From Streptomyces sp. JJ36 (GTDB taxonomy: Bacteria; Actinomycetota; Actinomycetes; Streptomycetales; Streptomycetaceae), in the NCBI RefSeq assembly GCF_021696945.1, contig NZ_JACYHE010000021.1:1-64000 (forward strand): a stretch of DNA of 64,000 nt, written 5' to 3'. Below the pieces are notes generated by a model. It ran no database searches. It was not told where the DNA came from and saw only the letters and a program-made list of their open reading frames with translations. Made by a program: the position numbers and the translations under genes. Shown piece by piece: positions 36,526 to 45,183 of the stretch. Each line of letters opens with the position of its first letter. The first letter of the stretch is position 1.

Positions 36526-37221
36526 TCAGAGCTGGACGGCGCCGAGCTGCCGGAGCACGGAGAGCTCGTCCATGTTCCACCAGCTCTCCGCGATCTTCCC
36601 GCCGCGGCACCGGAAGGTGGCGTGGCCGGTCATGGAGATCTCCCGGTCGGTGGCCTCCATGCCCCGGTAGGTGCCCACATGGCGTCCGGTGCAGAGCATC
36701 CGCACACACACCTGGTCGCCCTCGGCCACCATGCCCTGGAGGGTGAGCACCGGGCGGAACGCGTCCAGGATCTCCTTGTTCTCCCGCTTCGCCTCGGCCA
36801 GCCCCATGTCGTAGGAGGAGAGCGAGGGGTCGTGCTCGCGGTAGTCGTCGGTGCACAGGGCGTCCGCGGCGTCGATGTTGCGGCTGTTGACGACCTCCTC
36901 CAGGAAGGTGCGGACCGCGATCTCGTTGAGCTGCTCGTCGCGCACCACGTCGAGGTCCGTGAACGTGGGCATCTCGTCGCAGGCCGCCACCAGCTCGTGG
37001 AAGATCCGGTCGGTCTCCGGGAGCTGCGAGTTCTGCATCGCTTCCTCGTAGGAGGGAAACTCCACGATCTCCACGACGTGGGTGGAGTCGGAGCGGTCGC
37101 GCCCGACGATGGAGTGCGTGGCGGTGCGCTTGCCCTGGGTGGCCGCGACCCACTCGTCCATCAGCCCGTTCAGCTCGTCCAGCTTGCGCGTCTTGCAGTC
37201 GATGACCTGGATGAATGTCAT
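36526..37221 (-). CDS. SnoaL-like ester-cyclase-type protein with N-terminal dimeric alpha-beta-barrel-like domain
   Basis: 231 residues from ATG 37221. Residues 1-80 (MTFIQVIDCKTRKLDELNGLMDEWVAATQGKRTATHSIVGRDRSDSTHVVEIVEFPSYEEAMQNS) look like an ABM/dimeric alpha-beta-barrel module. Residues 105-225 form a SnoaL-like domain: VRTFLEEVVNSRNIDAADALCTDDYREHDP, MVAEGDQVCVRMLCTGRHVGTYRGMEATDREISMTGHATFRCRGGKIAESWWNMDELSVLRQLG. SnoaL relatives include polyketide cyclases and many non-cyclase proteins. No polyketide genes are nearby, so a cyclase role is not supported. The substrate is unknown. Confidence 0.82.
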   Translation of the reverse strand: MTFIQVIDCKTRKLDELNGLMDEWVAATQGKRTATHSIVGRDRSDSTHVVEIVEFPSYEEAMQNSQLPETDRIFHELVAACDEMPTFTDLDVVRDEQLNEIAVRTFLEEVVNSRNIDAADALCTDDYREHDPSLSSYDMGLAEAKRENKEILDAFRPVLTLQGMVAEGDQVCVRMLCTGRHVGTYRGMEATDREISMTGHATFRCRGGKIAESWWNMDELSVLRQLGAVQL

Positions 37222-37416
37222 GGTCCACCTCCGTCGGCACGGGCATCCGAGGTCCGGGGCACGACGGAGGTTCCCGCTGTCCGTCCCGGATGTCCGTCAT
37301 GCCCCGTTATGGCCATGCTGGCCGACGGCGGCCGTGCCGATGCAGGGCCGAATGGTCCCCAGTCGCCACCGCGGGCCCCGGGCCGCGCCCCGGCGGCCGC
37401 CGGGTGTCCCGCCCGT

Positions 37417-39984
37417 TCAGGAGATGATCCGGATGCCCTCCGGCACCCCGCTGACCCGGGGCAGCCGCGGGTTCACCCGCAGCGTGGTCAGCCGCGGAAA
37501 GGCCGCGAGCCACTCCATCCCCACGCCCAGGTCGTACGCCAGCCACAGGTGCCGCAGCCGCTCCCGCACCAGGCCTCCCAGCAGCTCGTCCGGCGTGAAG
37601 TCGCCGCCGATCTGCACGCACTCACGGCCGCCCAGCTTCTCCAGGACCGCCAGCTCCACCCGGTCCGTGATCGGGAAGTAGAGCCCCTCCGGGTCGAGGT
37701 GCCGCACCACCTCCTCGGCGTACCGCTCGGTGTCGAAGTTCCGCCAGCCCCGGACCAGCTCCGCCCGCAGGGTGAGCGGCAGCGACTCCCGCTGCCGCAG
37801 CCGCGCCAGATAGTGCACCGCCGCATCGTCGTTGATCCGGGTCGCCGTCACCGCCAGCCGGTACGCCTCGTCGTCCGGGACGGTCGTCGGGTCCGGCAGC
37901 ATCTCCAGCACGATCGGGCCCACCCAGCCCAGCCCGCGTGCGGCCGCCACGCTCGCCGGCCGCACCAGGTTCCGCGTCTCCCGGCGGATACGGGCGTGCG
38001 TCGCCGGGTCCAGCTCGGTGACGTGCTCCAGGCAGGCCGCCGCGAGCAGCCGCCGCCGGCTGCGCTGCAACCCCACCTTGCCGGGCGCGATCAGCCCCTC
38101 CAGCAGCGCCGCGCACTCCGTGGGGCGGGCGTGCGCCACCGCCATCCGGAGCACCTCCTCCCACTCCGGCTCGTGGGCGTGCTCCAGCAGCAGCCGCAGA
38201 TCACCGCACTCCACCGCCTCCTTGGCCGCCAGATAGTCCTGCACCGTCCGGTGCACGAACTCCACCGAGCCGTCCGCCTGCTCCCGCAGCAGCCCGGTGC
38301 GCAGCAGCAGATGACCGAAGATCTGCTCCGGATCGCCCTGCCCGTGCACGGCCGGGATCGCCGGGAGCTGCCGGGCGACCTCCTCCACCGCGGCGGCCGC
38401 GTCCAGGACCGACCGCTCCTCCAGCAGCATCCGGTACGCCAGCTTCCGCAGCAGCCGTTCGCGCGGCGCCCGGTCCAGCCGTACGCCGTCCGCGTGCAGC
38501 ACCCGGCGCTCCGGGTCCCGGCGCTGCAGCAGCATCTCCATCGCCGCCTCGTACAGCTCCCGGCGGCCCTTGGGCAGGGAGCCCGAGCGGTCCCGGTTCA
38601 GGGCGCAGATCAGCCCGCACATCAGCGGGTTGGTGGCGAGCCCGCGCAGCTCCCGGTAGAGCGGGATGGTCTGCAGCAGCCGGTCCCGGTACTCCTCCAG
38701 ATGCCCGTGGTCCCGGCCCTCGTCCGTGCCGGCGGCCGCGTGCCAGACCCGGATGAAGGACGCCACCTGCTCCCGGTTCATCGGCGCCAGCGTCAGCTCC
38801 CCGAAGCCCTCGTCCGCCAGCCACCCCGTGTCCACGGCCGGCGGGCGGGCGGTCACCAGGCAGAAGTTGCCCGAGTAGATGCGCAGCAGCCGGCGCAGCC
38901 AGTCGCGGAGCTCCGTCCGCCGGCCCTCGGGCGCCTCGTCGATCCCGTCCACCAGCAGCAGTGCCCGCTCCTCGGCCAGCACCCGCACCACCCAGCCCTC
39001 CGGCGCCCGGTCGGCCAGCGGGTGCCGCACGGCCGACAGGAAGTCGTCCGGTGCCGGGAAGTCCTCCCGTGCGAACCGCCGCACAGGCAGCACCAGCGGA
39101 ATCCTGCCGTGCAGCACGGCCAGTTCGTCCGGCAGCCGCCCGCGGGCCGTCGCCACGGCCAGCCACTGCACCAGCGTCGTCTTGCCGGACCCGGCGCCAC
39201 CCCGCAGCAGCACCCGCTCCTGCCCCGCCAGCGCCCGGTCGGCCGGCATCACCGGCTCGGTGCCGGCCCGCTCCCCGTCCGGCACGTCGAACTCCGCGCC
39301 CAGGCTGAGGTAGGTGGCGTCCAGCGACCAGGAGTCCGGCACGTTGGGGTTCGGCAGGTCGATGCCGTGGATCGTCACCCGGTTGTGCTGCTCGACGACC
39401 GACCGCAGATAACGCTCCTCGAACGCCGCGTCCTCCGGTGCGGGCTCGCGCCGCCGCCGCAGTGCCGCCACATCACCCAGATCCACGAGCTGACGGATGC
39501 GATGGCTCCTCTCCGGCAGATGCTCCGCGAGGTACGCGGAGCGCTCCACGAGCAGATGCAGCGCGTGCAGGCAGACCGCCACCAGCAGGCTGTCGTGGAA
39601 CCACGCCGCCTCCGCGGACAACTCCCGGTCGGCCCCGGGCACCTCGGCGCGCAGCCGGCGCGCCCAGTCCTGCGGGCCGAGCCGCACCGCCTGCACGTCG
39701 GTGAGGTCCAGCTCGCCCATGACGGCCAGCGTGCCCGCCAGCACCCGGGCCACCGCGCCGGCCTCGCCGGCGGGCAGCTTCCGCGGGCCCAGCCCCAGCC
39801 GTACGAACTCCCCGGCCAGCCGCTCCAGATCGTCGTACGCACACGTCGGATGGGCGCCCCGGAAGGAGACCAGCCCCGCGAGCAGCTTCTCCCCGCCGCC
39901 CGTCAGGTCCCGCCCCGGTGGTGCGAAGAGCTGCGCGACGAGCGGCGCGGCAGAGGTGGAGGCAAGGCGGACTGCGGCTTCCAT
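37417..39984 (-). CDS. NACHT-domain STAND NTPase, short C-terminal sensor (bacterial NLR-like)
   Basis: 855 residues from ATG 39984 with GGGGGAG five bases upstream. An N-terminal all-helical domain of about 200 residues (LAGLVSFRGAHPTCAYDDLERLAGE, DVQAVRLG, then FHDSLLVAVCLHALHLLVER) precedes the NACHT ATPase. Walker A is GGAGSGKTT (262-270), Walker B LLLVDGIDEAP (342-352), followed by LATNPLMCGLICALNRD and the winged-helix-like VEFVHRTVQDYLAAKEAVE. The C-terminus has helical repeats and a single leucine-rich-like turn ending VSGVPEGIRIIS. Bacterial NACHT proteins can act in phage defence by abortive infection. Such a role here is inferred from architecture. The neighbour upstream is a larger paralogue. 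Confidence 0.9.
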   Translation of the reverse strand: MEAAVRLASTSAAPLVAQLFAPPGRDLTGGGEKLLAGLVSFRGAHPTCAYDDLERLAGEFVRLGLGPRKLPAGEAGAVARVLAGTLAVMGELDLTDVQAVRLGPQDWARRLRAEVPGADRELSAEAAWFHDSLLVAVCLHALHLLVERSAYLAEHLPERSHRIRQLVDLGDVAALRRRREPAPEDAAFEERYLRSVVEQHNRVTIHGIDLPNPNVPDSWSLDATYLSLGAEFDVPDGERAGTEPVMPADRALAGQERVLLRGGAGSGKTTLVQWLAVATARGRLPDELAVLHGRIPLVLPVRRFAREDFPAPDDFLSAVRHPLADRAPEGWVVRVLAEERALLLVDGIDEAPEGRRTELRDWLRRLLRIYSGNFCLVTARPPAVDTGWLADEGFGELTLAPMNREQVASFIRVWHAAAGTDEGRDHGHLEEYRDRLLQTIPLYRELRGLATNPLMCGLICALNRDRSGSLPKGRRELYEAAMEMLLQRRDPERRVLHADGVRLDRAPRERLLRKLAYRMLLEERSVLDAAAAVEEVARQLPAIPAVHGQGDPEQIFGHLLLRTGLLREQADGSVEFVHRTVQDYLAAKEAVECGDLRLLLEHAHEPEWEEVLRMAVAHARPTECAALLEGLIAPGKVGLQRSRRRLLAAACLEHVTELDPATHARIRRETRNLVRPASVAAARGLGWVGPIVLEMLPDPTTVPDDEAYRLAVTATRINDDAAVHYLARLRQRESLPLTLRAELVRGWRNFDTERYAEEVVRHLDPEGLYFPITDRVELAVLEKLGGRECVQIGGDFTPDELLGGLVRERLRHLWLAYDLGVGMEWLAAFPRLTTLRVNPRLPRVSGVPEGIRIIS

Positions 39985-40053
39985 GAGGCTCCCCCGAGGC
40001 CATCCGGCAGGCGGGCGACGGCTGTCAGGTGTACGCGGAATGGTGGAACGACC

Positions 40054-40059
40054 AGCCTA
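40054..40059 (-). promoter_or_regulatory. Candidate -10 box TAGGCT of the short NACHT gene
   Basis: On the minus strand TAGGCTGGT lies 70 bases before the ATG at 39984. The same nine bases lie 58 bases before the paralogue start. This suggests separate transcription of the two genes. No clear -35. Confidence 0.3.
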
Positions 40060-40124
40060 TGCGGCGTGCGGCGCCGGGGCCATGCGCCGGGGCACGACGG
40101 AACCCCCGTGCGCGACGGGGCGGT

Positions 40125-43100
40125 TCAGACGGCACAGGGCAGCGTCGACACGGTGACGTGCGCCGGGAGCCGTTCGGCGTGTGCGACGCGGGGCGCGCGG
40201 ACCGTGACCACGCGGAGCCTCGGGTGGCCGGCGAGCGGCGCCAGGTCGACCGGCTCGGTGCTGGTGACGAGCAGACTCTGCAACTCCGGGAAGAGAGCGG
40301 CAAGCCGGCCCAGCGCGTCCGGTTCCCGCCCGCCCCGCAGCGTCACTCCGGTGATCCCGCCGGCGGAGAGCCCGGCCTGCTCCAGCGCCCGGGGGTGCTC
40401 CGGCGCGAGCCGCAGCAGACGCAGCGCCGGGTGGCGGCACAGGGCTTCCCAGTCCTCGGGGCGCAGCCCCTCTGCCAGCTCCAGGTCCAGCATGCTCAGG
40501 CGGGTCAGCCGGCCGACGGCGGTGAGGTCCGGCGCCTCCCCCGCGACGCTGAGCGAGCCGAGCGGCGCCTTGGGGGAGAGGGCGGACAGCGCGAGCCGGG
40601 GCACGCCCACGCCCAGGGCCAGAGACTCCAGCCCGGTGAGCCGGCGCAGGCCGGACCAGGAGGGGTCCAGGCCAGGCATGGCGTGCAGCGCAAGCCCGGT
40701 GATCGCCAGGTCGGCCAGCGGAGCGAGGTCGCGTACCCGGGGGCAGTCCGACAGCTCCAGCTCCCGGAGACTCGCCCAGGCCCGCAGGAACCGCAGATCG
40801 GCCAGGAGGGCGTTCCGGGCGATCCGGAGCTGCAGGGCCCCGCTCCCGGGGCGGAGCACCGCCAGGACCTCCTTCGCGCCGAAATCGCCGTGCACGGCAA
40901 CGCTCCGGGCGCCACCCAGCCTGTGCAGGGCGTCCCTCTCCGCCGCCGACCGGACGGTGACATACGCGCCGGGCCGGTCCGTCAGATGCGCGACGATCTC
41001 GCGGGCGTAGGTCCCGGTGTCGAAGCGGTCCCAGTGGCCGCCGAGTTGCTGTGCCACGCCCGGGGACGGGTGGTCGCGGTAGCGCGACAGCACCGGCAGC
41101 GCGGCGTCCCCGCCGAGCTGTGCCGCCGTGTGGGCGACCGCCACCGCCTCGTCGGAGGACAGCCTCCCGGGCCCCGGCAGCAGCCCCAGCACCAGCGGCC
41201 CGGCCGCGGCCAGCCGCTTGGCGTCGTCGATGCGCTGCGGCGGGATCAGCTCGGCGGCCCGGTCGCGCACCTCCTCCGCGACCTCCGGGTCCAGCCGGGT
41301 GGCGTGCTCCAGGCAGGCCATGGCCAGCAGGTGCAGCCGGGTGCGGTGCTCCGGCTCCTCCGCCGCGCGGGACAGCAGCGTCCGCAGCAGCCGGGCCCGT
41401 TCGTCGGGGCGGGCGTGGGCGACCGCCATCCGCAGCACGTCCTCCCACTGGTCCAGGTGCGCGTGCCGGACCAGCAGGTCGACGTCCCGCTCCTCCACCG
41501 CCTCCCGGGCCCCCAGATAGTCCTGGAAGGTGCGGTGCAGGAAGTCCACGGCCTCCGGAGCGGGTTCCCGCAGCAGCCCGGAGCGGAGCAGCAGGTGCCG
41601 GAACACCTCCTCCGCCGACCCCTGCCCGGCGGCCCGCGGGATGGCGGGCAGCACCCGGTCCACCAGCTCCACCGCGTCCTGCCGGGTCATCTCCGCACGT
41701 CCGTTGCGGATCAGCCAGTACGCGAGCTTCTGGAGCAGCTCCGTCCGGGTCTCCGCGTCCAGGTCGAGTCCGTCCGGGCGTCCCATGTCCCGTTCGCGGT
41801 CGCGCCGTTCCAGCAGCATGCTCAGCGCGGCGTCGTAGAGCGCCTTGCGTCCGCGCGGCAGGAAACCCCGCCGCTCCCGGTGCAGCGCGCAGAGCAGCCC
41901 GCACATCAGCGGGTTGGTGGCCAGCCGGGCCAGATCCGGGCGGCCGCGCACCTCCGTCAGCAGCGTCTCCGCCAGCTCCGGCGGCGCCCCGGCCGCGCGG
42001 TGCCAGCGTTCCGCGAAGGCCGCCACCTCCGGGCGTCCCATCGGGGCCAGCGACACCTCGGTGAAGTCCGCACCGGCCAGCCAGTCCTCGGCCACGGCCG
42101 ACGGGCGGGAGGTGACCAGCCACAGGTTTCCCGGGAAGGCGTCCAGCAGGTCGTACAGCCAGCGGCGGGTGCGCTCCCGTTCCCGCTCCGGCACCTCGTC
42201 GATGCCGTCGACCAGCAGCAGCCCGCGCCCGGCTGTCAGCACCCGGTCCACCCAGCCCGGCGGCTGCGCGCCGGCCACCGGGCAGCCGGCGGCGGCCAGG
42301 AAGCGGTCCGGCAGCGGCAGCTCCGCGCCGCCCCGGGTCAGGGTGCGCAGCGGCAGTACGAAGGGCACCCGGCCCAGCAGGTACGACAGTTCCGGCGGCG
42401 GCTCCTGGTGGGCCGCGGTGACGGCCAGCCACTGCACCAGAGTGGTCTTGCCGGAGCCCGCTACCCCGCGCAGCAGCACCCGCTCGTGCCCGGCCAGGGC
42501 GCGTTCGGCGGGCAGGGCGTACTCGGCGGGCCCCGGAGGATCGGTGAGCAGGCTGCCCTCGGCGTCCCGGTCGTGGCGGCCGTACCGCTGCCGCTCCACC
42601 GCCGCCAGACTCAGATAGGCGGTGTCCAGCGGCCATGCACGGGCCTCCCGGAGGTCCAGGCCGTAGATGGTGAGACTGCGGTGCCGCCGCGCGGTGACCT
42701 CGGCATAGCGGCGCTCGAAGCGCAGGTCCACCGCGGACTGCGGCGGCACCCGTTCCAGCAGCAGGTCCAGCCGGCCGACGGTGTCCGCCAGATCCCGGCT
42801 CTGCGCCACCAGGGTGCGGGCCACGAAGGTCGAGCGGCGGGTGAAGAAGTGCAGGATGTGCAGGCAGGCGGTCTCCAGCAGGGCGTCGTGGAATCGCTCG
42901 GCGTCCGCGCCGACGTCCCGGGTGGCCGCGGGGGCGGTCTCGCGCAGCACCCGGGCGAAGGCGCGGTGGCCCAGCCGCACCGCCTGGACGTCCTCCATGC
43001 GCAGCACGCCCAGCGTCAGCAGCGTACGGGCCAGCGCCGCGGCGACCGCCTGCTCCTCGCCCTCGGGCACCGGGCGCTCGCCCGGCCCAGCGGCCCGTAA

Positions 43101-43304
43101 CGCCCGCTCCACCAGCTCGTGTGCGACCTTCCGCACCTCGCGCTCGCCGAGGGTGCGCTGCTCGCCCCGGAAGGACACCAGCGCGGAGACCCGGACCGGC
43201 CGTTCCACCAGCCCGGCGCCCGGCTCCCCCGTGGCGAACAGCCGCTTCACCAGCGGCCCGACCGCGCTCGAGGCCAGCCGTACCCCCACCGTCCCGGCGT
43301 CCAT
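40125..43304 (-). CDS. NACHT-domain STAND NTPase with leucine-rich C-terminal sensor (bacterial NLR-like)
   Basis: 1059 residues from ATG 43304 with GGGGGAA upstream. The same architecture as its neighbour: helical N-terminal domain (SALVSFRGEQRTLGEREVRKV, DVQAVRLGHRAFARVL, then FHDALLETACLHILHFFTRRST), Walker A GVAGSGKTT (280-288), Walker B LLLVDGIDEVP (362-372), LATNPLMCGLLCALHRE and VDFLHRTFQDYLGAREAVE. The C-terminal 260 residues form irregular leucine-rich repeats (WASLRELELSDCPRVRDLAPLADL, GLESLALGVGVPRLAL, LSMLDLELAEGL). The LRR suggests ligand recognition, as in animal and plant NLRs. Close relatives are widespread in Streptomyces. Function not established. Confidence 0.92.
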   Translation of the reverse strand: MDAGTVGVRLASSAVGPLVKRLFATGEPGAGLVERPVRVSALVSFRGEQRTLGEREVRKVAHELVERALRAAGPGERPVPEGEEQAVAAALARTLLTLGVLRMEDVQAVRLGHRAFARVLRETAPAATRDVGADAERFHDALLETACLHILHFFTRRSTFVARTLVAQSRDLADTVGRLDLLLERVPPQSAVDLRFERRYAEVTARRHRSLTIYGLDLREARAWPLDTAYLSLAAVERQRYGRHDRDAEGSLLTDPPGPAEYALPAERALAGHERVLLRGVAGSGKTTLVQWLAVTAAHQEPPPELSYLLGRVPFVLPLRTLTRGGAELPLPDRFLAAAGCPVAGAQPPGWVDRVLTAGRGLLLVDGIDEVPERERERTRRWLYDLLDAFPGNLWLVTSRPSAVAEDWLAGADFTEVSLAPMGRPEVAAFAERWHRAAGAPPELAETLLTEVRGRPDLARLATNPLMCGLLCALHRERRGFLPRGRKALYDAALSMLLERRDRERDMGRPDGLDLDAETRTELLQKLAYWLIRNGRAEMTRQDAVELVDRVLPAIPRAAGQGSAEEVFRHLLLRSGLLREPAPEAVDFLHRTFQDYLGAREAVEERDVDLLVRHAHLDQWEDVLRMAVAHARPDERARLLRTLLSRAAEEPEHRTRLHLLAMACLEHATRLDPEVAEEVRDRAAELIPPQRIDDAKRLAAAGPLVLGLLPGPGRLSSDEAVAVAHTAAQLGGDAALPVLSRYRDHPSPGVAQQLGGHWDRFDTGTYAREIVAHLTDRPGAYVTVRSAAERDALHRLGGARSVAVHGDFGAKEVLAVLRPGSGALQLRIARNALLADLRFLRAWASLRELELSDCPRVRDLAPLADLAITGLALHAMPGLDPSWSGLRRLTGLESLALGVGVPRLALSALSPKAPLGSLSVAGEAPDLTAVGRLTRLSMLDLELAEGLRPEDWEALCRHPALRLLRLAPEHPRALEQAGLSAGGITGVTLRGGREPDALGRLAALFPELQSLLVTSTEPVDLAPLAGHPRLRVVTVRAPRVAHAERLPAHVTVSTLPCAV

Positions 43305-43361
43305 GCGTTCCCCCGTGCCGTGCCGTCGTGGTCGTCCCGTGTCGTCCCTGTGCGCCGCACC

Positions 43362-43367
43362 AGCCTA
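43362..43367 (-). promoter_or_regulatory. Candidate -10 box TAGGCT of the LRR NACHT gene
   Basis: Minus-strand TAGGCTGGT, 58 bases before the ATG at 43304, matching the motif before the second NACHT gene. Confidence 0.3.
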
Positions 43368-43369
43368 CG

Positions 43370-43390
43370 GGCGCCGGGACGGCCGGCGCC
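43370..43390 (-). terminator. Possible terminator hairpin after the VOC gene
   Basis: GGCGCCGG, five-base loop, CCGGCGCC, lying 55 bp beyond the stop of the minus-strand VOC gene and immediately before the NACHT promoter. Confidence 0.45.
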
Positions 43391-43444
43391 GGGGGTCCGA
43401 GGGTGGGCGGGGCAGGGGCGGAGCGGAGGAGCGGTCCGGGGCGG

Positions 43445-43942
43445 TCAGCCCCCGGTGCCGAAGTCGGGGAGGACCAGGGAGCCGTCCTCCTCCAGCGTGA
43501 ACCCGGGGTTGTGGGCGACCTCCCACAGATGCCCGTCCGGGTCGGCGAAGGTCCCCGCGTAGCCGCCGTAGAAGGTGGTGGCGGCGGCGCGGGTGACGGT
43601 GGCTCCGGCCCGTTCCGCCGCCGCCAGCACCTCGTCCACCTCCCGTGCGGAGCGGACGTTGTGCGCCAGCACGATGCCGCCGAAGGCGGGCGGGCGCTGC
43701 TCCGCGGCATCGCCGCCCGTGGGAGTGCCGGCGGTGCCGGGGGCGGTGCCGGGGGCGCTGCCGGGGACGCCGCTGTCGGCGGCCAGCTTCTCCCGGCCCC
43801 AGAGGACCACGGCCAGGCACCCGGCCTGGAAGAACACCGTGTCCTCGACCTCCTGCCCCCGCCAGCCGAGCCGCTCGTAGAAGGCGCGGGCGCGGGCCAC
43901 ATCGGCGACGCCCAGGGTGACCAGACTGATCCGCTGCTCCAT
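43445..43942 (-). CDS. VOC (glyoxalase-fold) family protein
   Basis: 165 residues from ATG 43942. Two beta-alpha-beta-beta-beta modules: ISLVTLGVADVARARAFYERLGWRGQEVEDTVFFQAGCLAVVLWGREKLA and GGIVLAHNVRSAREVDEVLAAAERAGATVTRAAATTFYGGYAGTFADPDGHLWEVAHNPGF. A Gly/Pro/Ala/Thr-rich insertion of about 30 residues separates them. The fold covers glyoxalases, dioxygenases and antibiotic-resistance proteins, and nothing here fixes the activity. The gene is divergent from an AraC-type regulator 88 bp away, which may control it. Confidence 0.87.
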   Translation of the reverse strand: MEQRISLVTLGVADVARARAFYERLGWRGQEVEDTVFFQAGCLAVVLWGREKLAADSGVPGSAPGTAPGTAGTPTGGDAAEQRPPAFGGIVLAHNVRSAREVDEVLAAAERAGATVTRAAATTFYGGYAGTFADPDGHLWEVAHNPGFTLEEDGSLVLPDFGTGG

Positions 43943-44030
43943 GTCCGGCAATCTACCGGTCCGCGGCCCCCGGCGCCCGCCCGCGCAGGTGGTCCCGGGC
44001 GTTGTCGGCGCGGCGTGCCAGCATCGGAGG

Positions 44031-44516
44031 ATGACCACCCCCGGCATGACCCGGCTGCGCGCCCTGCGCAGGGCGAAGGACGCCATGGACCGCGACTGGG
44101 CCGACCCGGCCCTCGACCTCGGCCGGGTCGCCGCCCACGCGGGCTACTCGCGGTTCCACTTCGTCCGCGCCTTCAAGGCCGCGTACGGCGAGACGCCGGG
44201 GCAGTACCTGAGCCGCCGCCGCATCGAGCGGGCCGAGGAGCTGCTGCGCACGGCGGACCTCGGCGTCTCCGAGATCTGCCTCCTGGTCGGCTTCAGCAGC
44301 CTCGGCACCTTCTCGGCCCGGTTCAAGCAGCACACCGGGGTCAGCCCCAGCGCCTACCGCACCCGGCACGTCCGCAGCGCCGCCGCGCTGATCCCCGGGT
44401 GTTACGCGATGTTGTGGACCGGCGGATTCCCGGTGCGCGGGGCCCGGGCGGCAGCGCCGGAGCCGGGCGGGCCGGAGCCCGGTGAGGAGCGCAATTCCGG
44501 AGAAGCGGGGCGCTGA
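44031..44516 (+). CDS. AraC-family regulator, helix-turn-helix domain only
   Basis: 161 residues from ATG 44031; GGAGG abuts this codon, so ATG 44046 with 15-base spacing is the alternative. Almost the whole protein is a double helix-turn-helix: LDLGRVAAHAGYSRFHFVRAFKAAYGETPGQYLSRRRIERAEELL and LGVSEICLLVGFSSLGTFSARFKQHTGVSPSAYR. There is no ligand-binding arm, and the C-terminal tail is Gly/Pro/Glu-rich. It lies between two VOC genes (divergent and co-directional), so both are plausible targets. Confidence 0.9.
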   Translation: MTTPGMTRLRALRRAKDAMDRDWADPALDLGRVAAHAGYSRFHFVRAFKAAYGETPGQYLSRRRIERAEELLRTADLGVSEICLLVGFSSLGTFSARFKQHTGVSPSAYRTRHVRSAAALIPGCYAMLWTGGFPVRGARAAAPEPGGPEPGEERNSGEAGR

Positions 44517-44585
44517 CCCCGCTGCCTACGGTGAGCTCACGGAGCCGCCCGCACGGGGCGGCCGGCGCACCACCGGGAGTACGAC

Positions 44586-45065
44586 ATGATCAGGAGTCTC
44601 GCCCTCACCACCGTCTGGTCCACCGACCAGGAGCGGGACAAGAGGTTCTTCCTGGAGAAGCTGGGCTTCACCGAGCGGACCGACATGATGATGGGGGACA
44701 TGCGCTGGGTCACCGTCAGCCCGCCGGACCAGCCCGAGGTCCAGCTCACCCTGATGCGCCCGGACGGGCCGGGGCTCGACCCGGAGTCCGGCAAGGCGCT
44801 GACGGCCCTGGTGAACAAGGGCGTGCTCGGCGCGGGCGCCTTCCGCACCGACGACTGCCGCGCGACCTACGCCGACCTGAGCTCCCGCGGGGTGGAGTTC
44901 CTCCAGGAGCCGCAGGAGCGGCCGTACGGCATCGAGGCGATCTTCCGGGACCCCTCGGGGAACTGGTACTCGCTGACCCAGGAGCGGGAGAACCCGGACG
45001 AGCTGGACCTGTCGAAGCCGTGGGGTGAGGGCGTGGAGGGCCCGCAGGCGCCCGGGGGCGACTGA
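44586..45065 (+). CDS. VOC family protein downstream of the AraC regulator
   Basis: 159 residues from ATG 44586, 69 bp after the AraC gene. Glyoxalase-fold sequence: IRSLALTTVWSTDQERDKRFFLEKLGFTERTDMMMGDMRWVTVSPPDQPEVQLTLMRP and AGAFRTDDCRATYADLSSRGVEFLQEPQERPYGIEAIFRDPSGNWYSLTQE. AraC-VOC pairs of this kind are frequent in actinobacteria. The enzymatic role is unknown. The tail is acidic and low complexity. Confidence 0.9.
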   Translation: MIRSLALTTVWSTDQERDKRFFLEKLGFTERTDMMMGDMRWVTVSPPDQPEVQLTLMRPDGPGLDPESGKALTALVNKGVLGAGAFRTDDCRATYADLSSRGVEFLQEPQERPYGIEAIFRDPSGNWYSLTQERENPDELDLSKPWGEGVEGPQAPGGD

Positions 45066-45110
45066 GAGCCCCGCGGGACGGGGCGCCCGCTGCCGCTGGG
45101 GCCCCGGGCG

Positions 45111-45171
45111 GTCATCCGCGGACGACGGAGCCGAAGGGTGGGGTGACGGGTTCGGTGGGCGCCGGCTCCGG
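45111..45171. repeat. Partial tandem duplication of the cseC 3-prime end, downstream copy
   Basis: 61 bp, nearly identical to 45184-45247 (the true 3-prime end of the kinase gene) apart from a 3-bp indel and a few substitutions. Translated on the minus strand it repeats APTEPVTPPFG and VVRG-stop. Confidence 0.8.
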
Positions 45172-45183
45172 AGGCGCTCCGGG

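Noticed and set aside
36526..37221. Polyketide cyclase function for the SnoaL-like protein.
   Set aside because: No polyketide synthase or tailoring genes occur in the window, and the fold is shared by many unrelated proteins.
36622..41010. A 1462-codon open frame on the plus strand, antisense to the NACHT genes and the SnoaL-like gene.
   Set aside because: It runs opposite well-supported genes, and its translation is His/Arg/Pro/Gln-rich low complexity. This is the usual antisense shadow of high-GC codon bias.
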